A stretch of DNA of 13,137 bases from Clostridia bacterium (GTDB lineage Bacteria > Bacillota_A > Clostridia > Oscillospirales > CAG-272). Made by a program: the position numbers and the translations under genes. The stretch covers positions 1 to 13,137 of the forward strand of contig JAFTSR010000394.1 of the NCBI GenBank assembly GCA_017467225.1, given 5' to 3'. Below, in pieces: positions 12,712 to 13,137 of the stretch (the first letter of the stretch is position 1; every line of letters starts with the position of its first letter). The notes beneath the pieces are model-generated. The model was not told the DNA's origin, did not search any database, and was given only the letters and a program-made list of their open reading frames with translations.

Positions 12712-13137
12712 ATGTCACCTGTTACATATCCCGATTTTCTTCGCGCCGGGCTGTCACTCGAACCCTTCGGCATTCTTCCCGGCGATGCGGAAAGTGACTA
12801 TTTTTGCACGCCGCGCGGCTCGACCATCCTTGGCTGGACCGGCGTGGATGGCATTCATTACGTTCAGATCAAAAAGCTCGGTGAGACTGTGTTTGCCGTC
12901 AATCCCTATGCCGACCCCGGTCGCCATGCGCATCCTGTGGCGAATAACTTTGAGGACTTTCTCTGTCTGCTTGCCAAATGCGGACATGAGAGCTATCTGG
13001 AGCAGGCCCACGGCTGGACGTGGGAGCAGTATGAAGCTTTTTCGCAGAAAAATCCCATGACCGCTGCGCAAAATGACGCTGCCGAGCGTATCATGTCGCA
13101 CTTTGGCCTGGTGCCGGTTGGTGACGTTTATACCTAC
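12712..13137 (+). CDS. Unrecognised protein, possibly SMI1/KNR4-like (cut by window edge)
   Basis: The 142 visible codons are open to the right edge. The ATG at 12712 follows AAAGGA at a good distance and lies 33 bases after the metallopeptidase stop, so it may be in the same operon. The protein begins MSPVTYPDFLRAGLSLEPFG and contains FCTPRGSTILGWTGVDGIHY and a later NNFEDFLCLLAKCGHES stretch. It has no signal peptide or membrane span and is probably cytoplasmic. I recall similar unnamed proteins in gut Clostridia, and the pattern of aromatic and acidic positions weakly suggests the SMI1/KNR4 (SUKH) superfamily, which includes toxin-immunity proteins. That is a guess, and no function is assigned. 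Confidence 0.75.
   Translation, partial: MSPVTYPDFLRAGLSLEPFGILPGDAESDYFCTPRGSTILGWTGVDGIHYVQIKKLGETVFAVNPYADPGRHAHPVANNFEDFLCLLAKCGHESYLEQAHGWTWEQYEAFSQKNPMTAAQNDAAERIMSHFGLVPVGDVYTY

Overview
The window looks like a piece of chromosome from a Gram-positive anaerobe of the class Clostridia, probably an Oscillospirales/Ruminococcaceae-type gut bacterium. This is inferred from the rpsO-pnp pair close to an ftsK/spoIIIE gene, the GC-rich genes with AT-rich TTGACA/TATAAT-type promoters, strong AAGGAG ribosome binding sites, and the many hairpin-forming repeats between genes. No rRNA, tRNA, CRISPR array or transposase gene was found.

Layout. On the minus strand, rpsO (S15, 821-1090) is followed by the 5' part of pnp (PNPase, running off the left edge). 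rpsO has a near-consensus promoter and a 115-nt leader that can fold over its own Shine-Dalgarno sequence. Upstream lies a gene-free, hairpin-packed block (about 1300-2054) that behaves like one unit: 18-bp perfect terminal inverted repeats, longer imperfect arms with the same order of motifs, and hairpins whose sequence varies while pairing is kept. It abuts, and supplies the stop codon of, the second of two half-size TauE/SafE-type membrane genes (minus strand, 2052-2917).

From 3084 the plus strand carries a promoter, a roughly 280-nt leader, and a long FtsK/SpoIIIE DNA translocase (TTG start at 3403, 1140 residues) with four membrane helices and a very long charged linker. Hairpin repeats and a strong bidirectional terminator (6967-7005) separate it from a convergent SGNH/GDSL hydrolase (minus, 7106-7900). 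That hydrolase diverges from an FGGY-family kinase that looks like sedoheptulokinase (plus, 8044-9354). The two genes have back-to-back near-consensus promoters, and the kinase side carries a 12-bp direct repeat spaced 21 bp.

After another hairpin cluster comes a membrane-anchored, ComEC-type metallo-beta-lactamase-fold protein (9599-10468) with a perfect consensus promoter. Then follows an apparent operon: a lipoprotein alpha/beta hydrolase (10716-11732), overlapping by 14 nt a lipoprotein zinc metallopeptidase with HExxH-x18-E (11719-12678), and a partial, unrecognised gene running off the right edge (12712-13137).

How the genes fit together. rpsO-pnp is translation/RNA-decay housekeeping and ftsK is chromosome segregation. 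The right half is accessory: carbohydrate phosphorylation and cell-surface hydrolysis. The most unusual item is the structured, gene-free inverted-repeat element at 1340-2054. Next are the predicted S15 autoregulatory leader, the putative tandem operator before the kinase, and the lipoprotein hydrolase/metallopeptidase pair.
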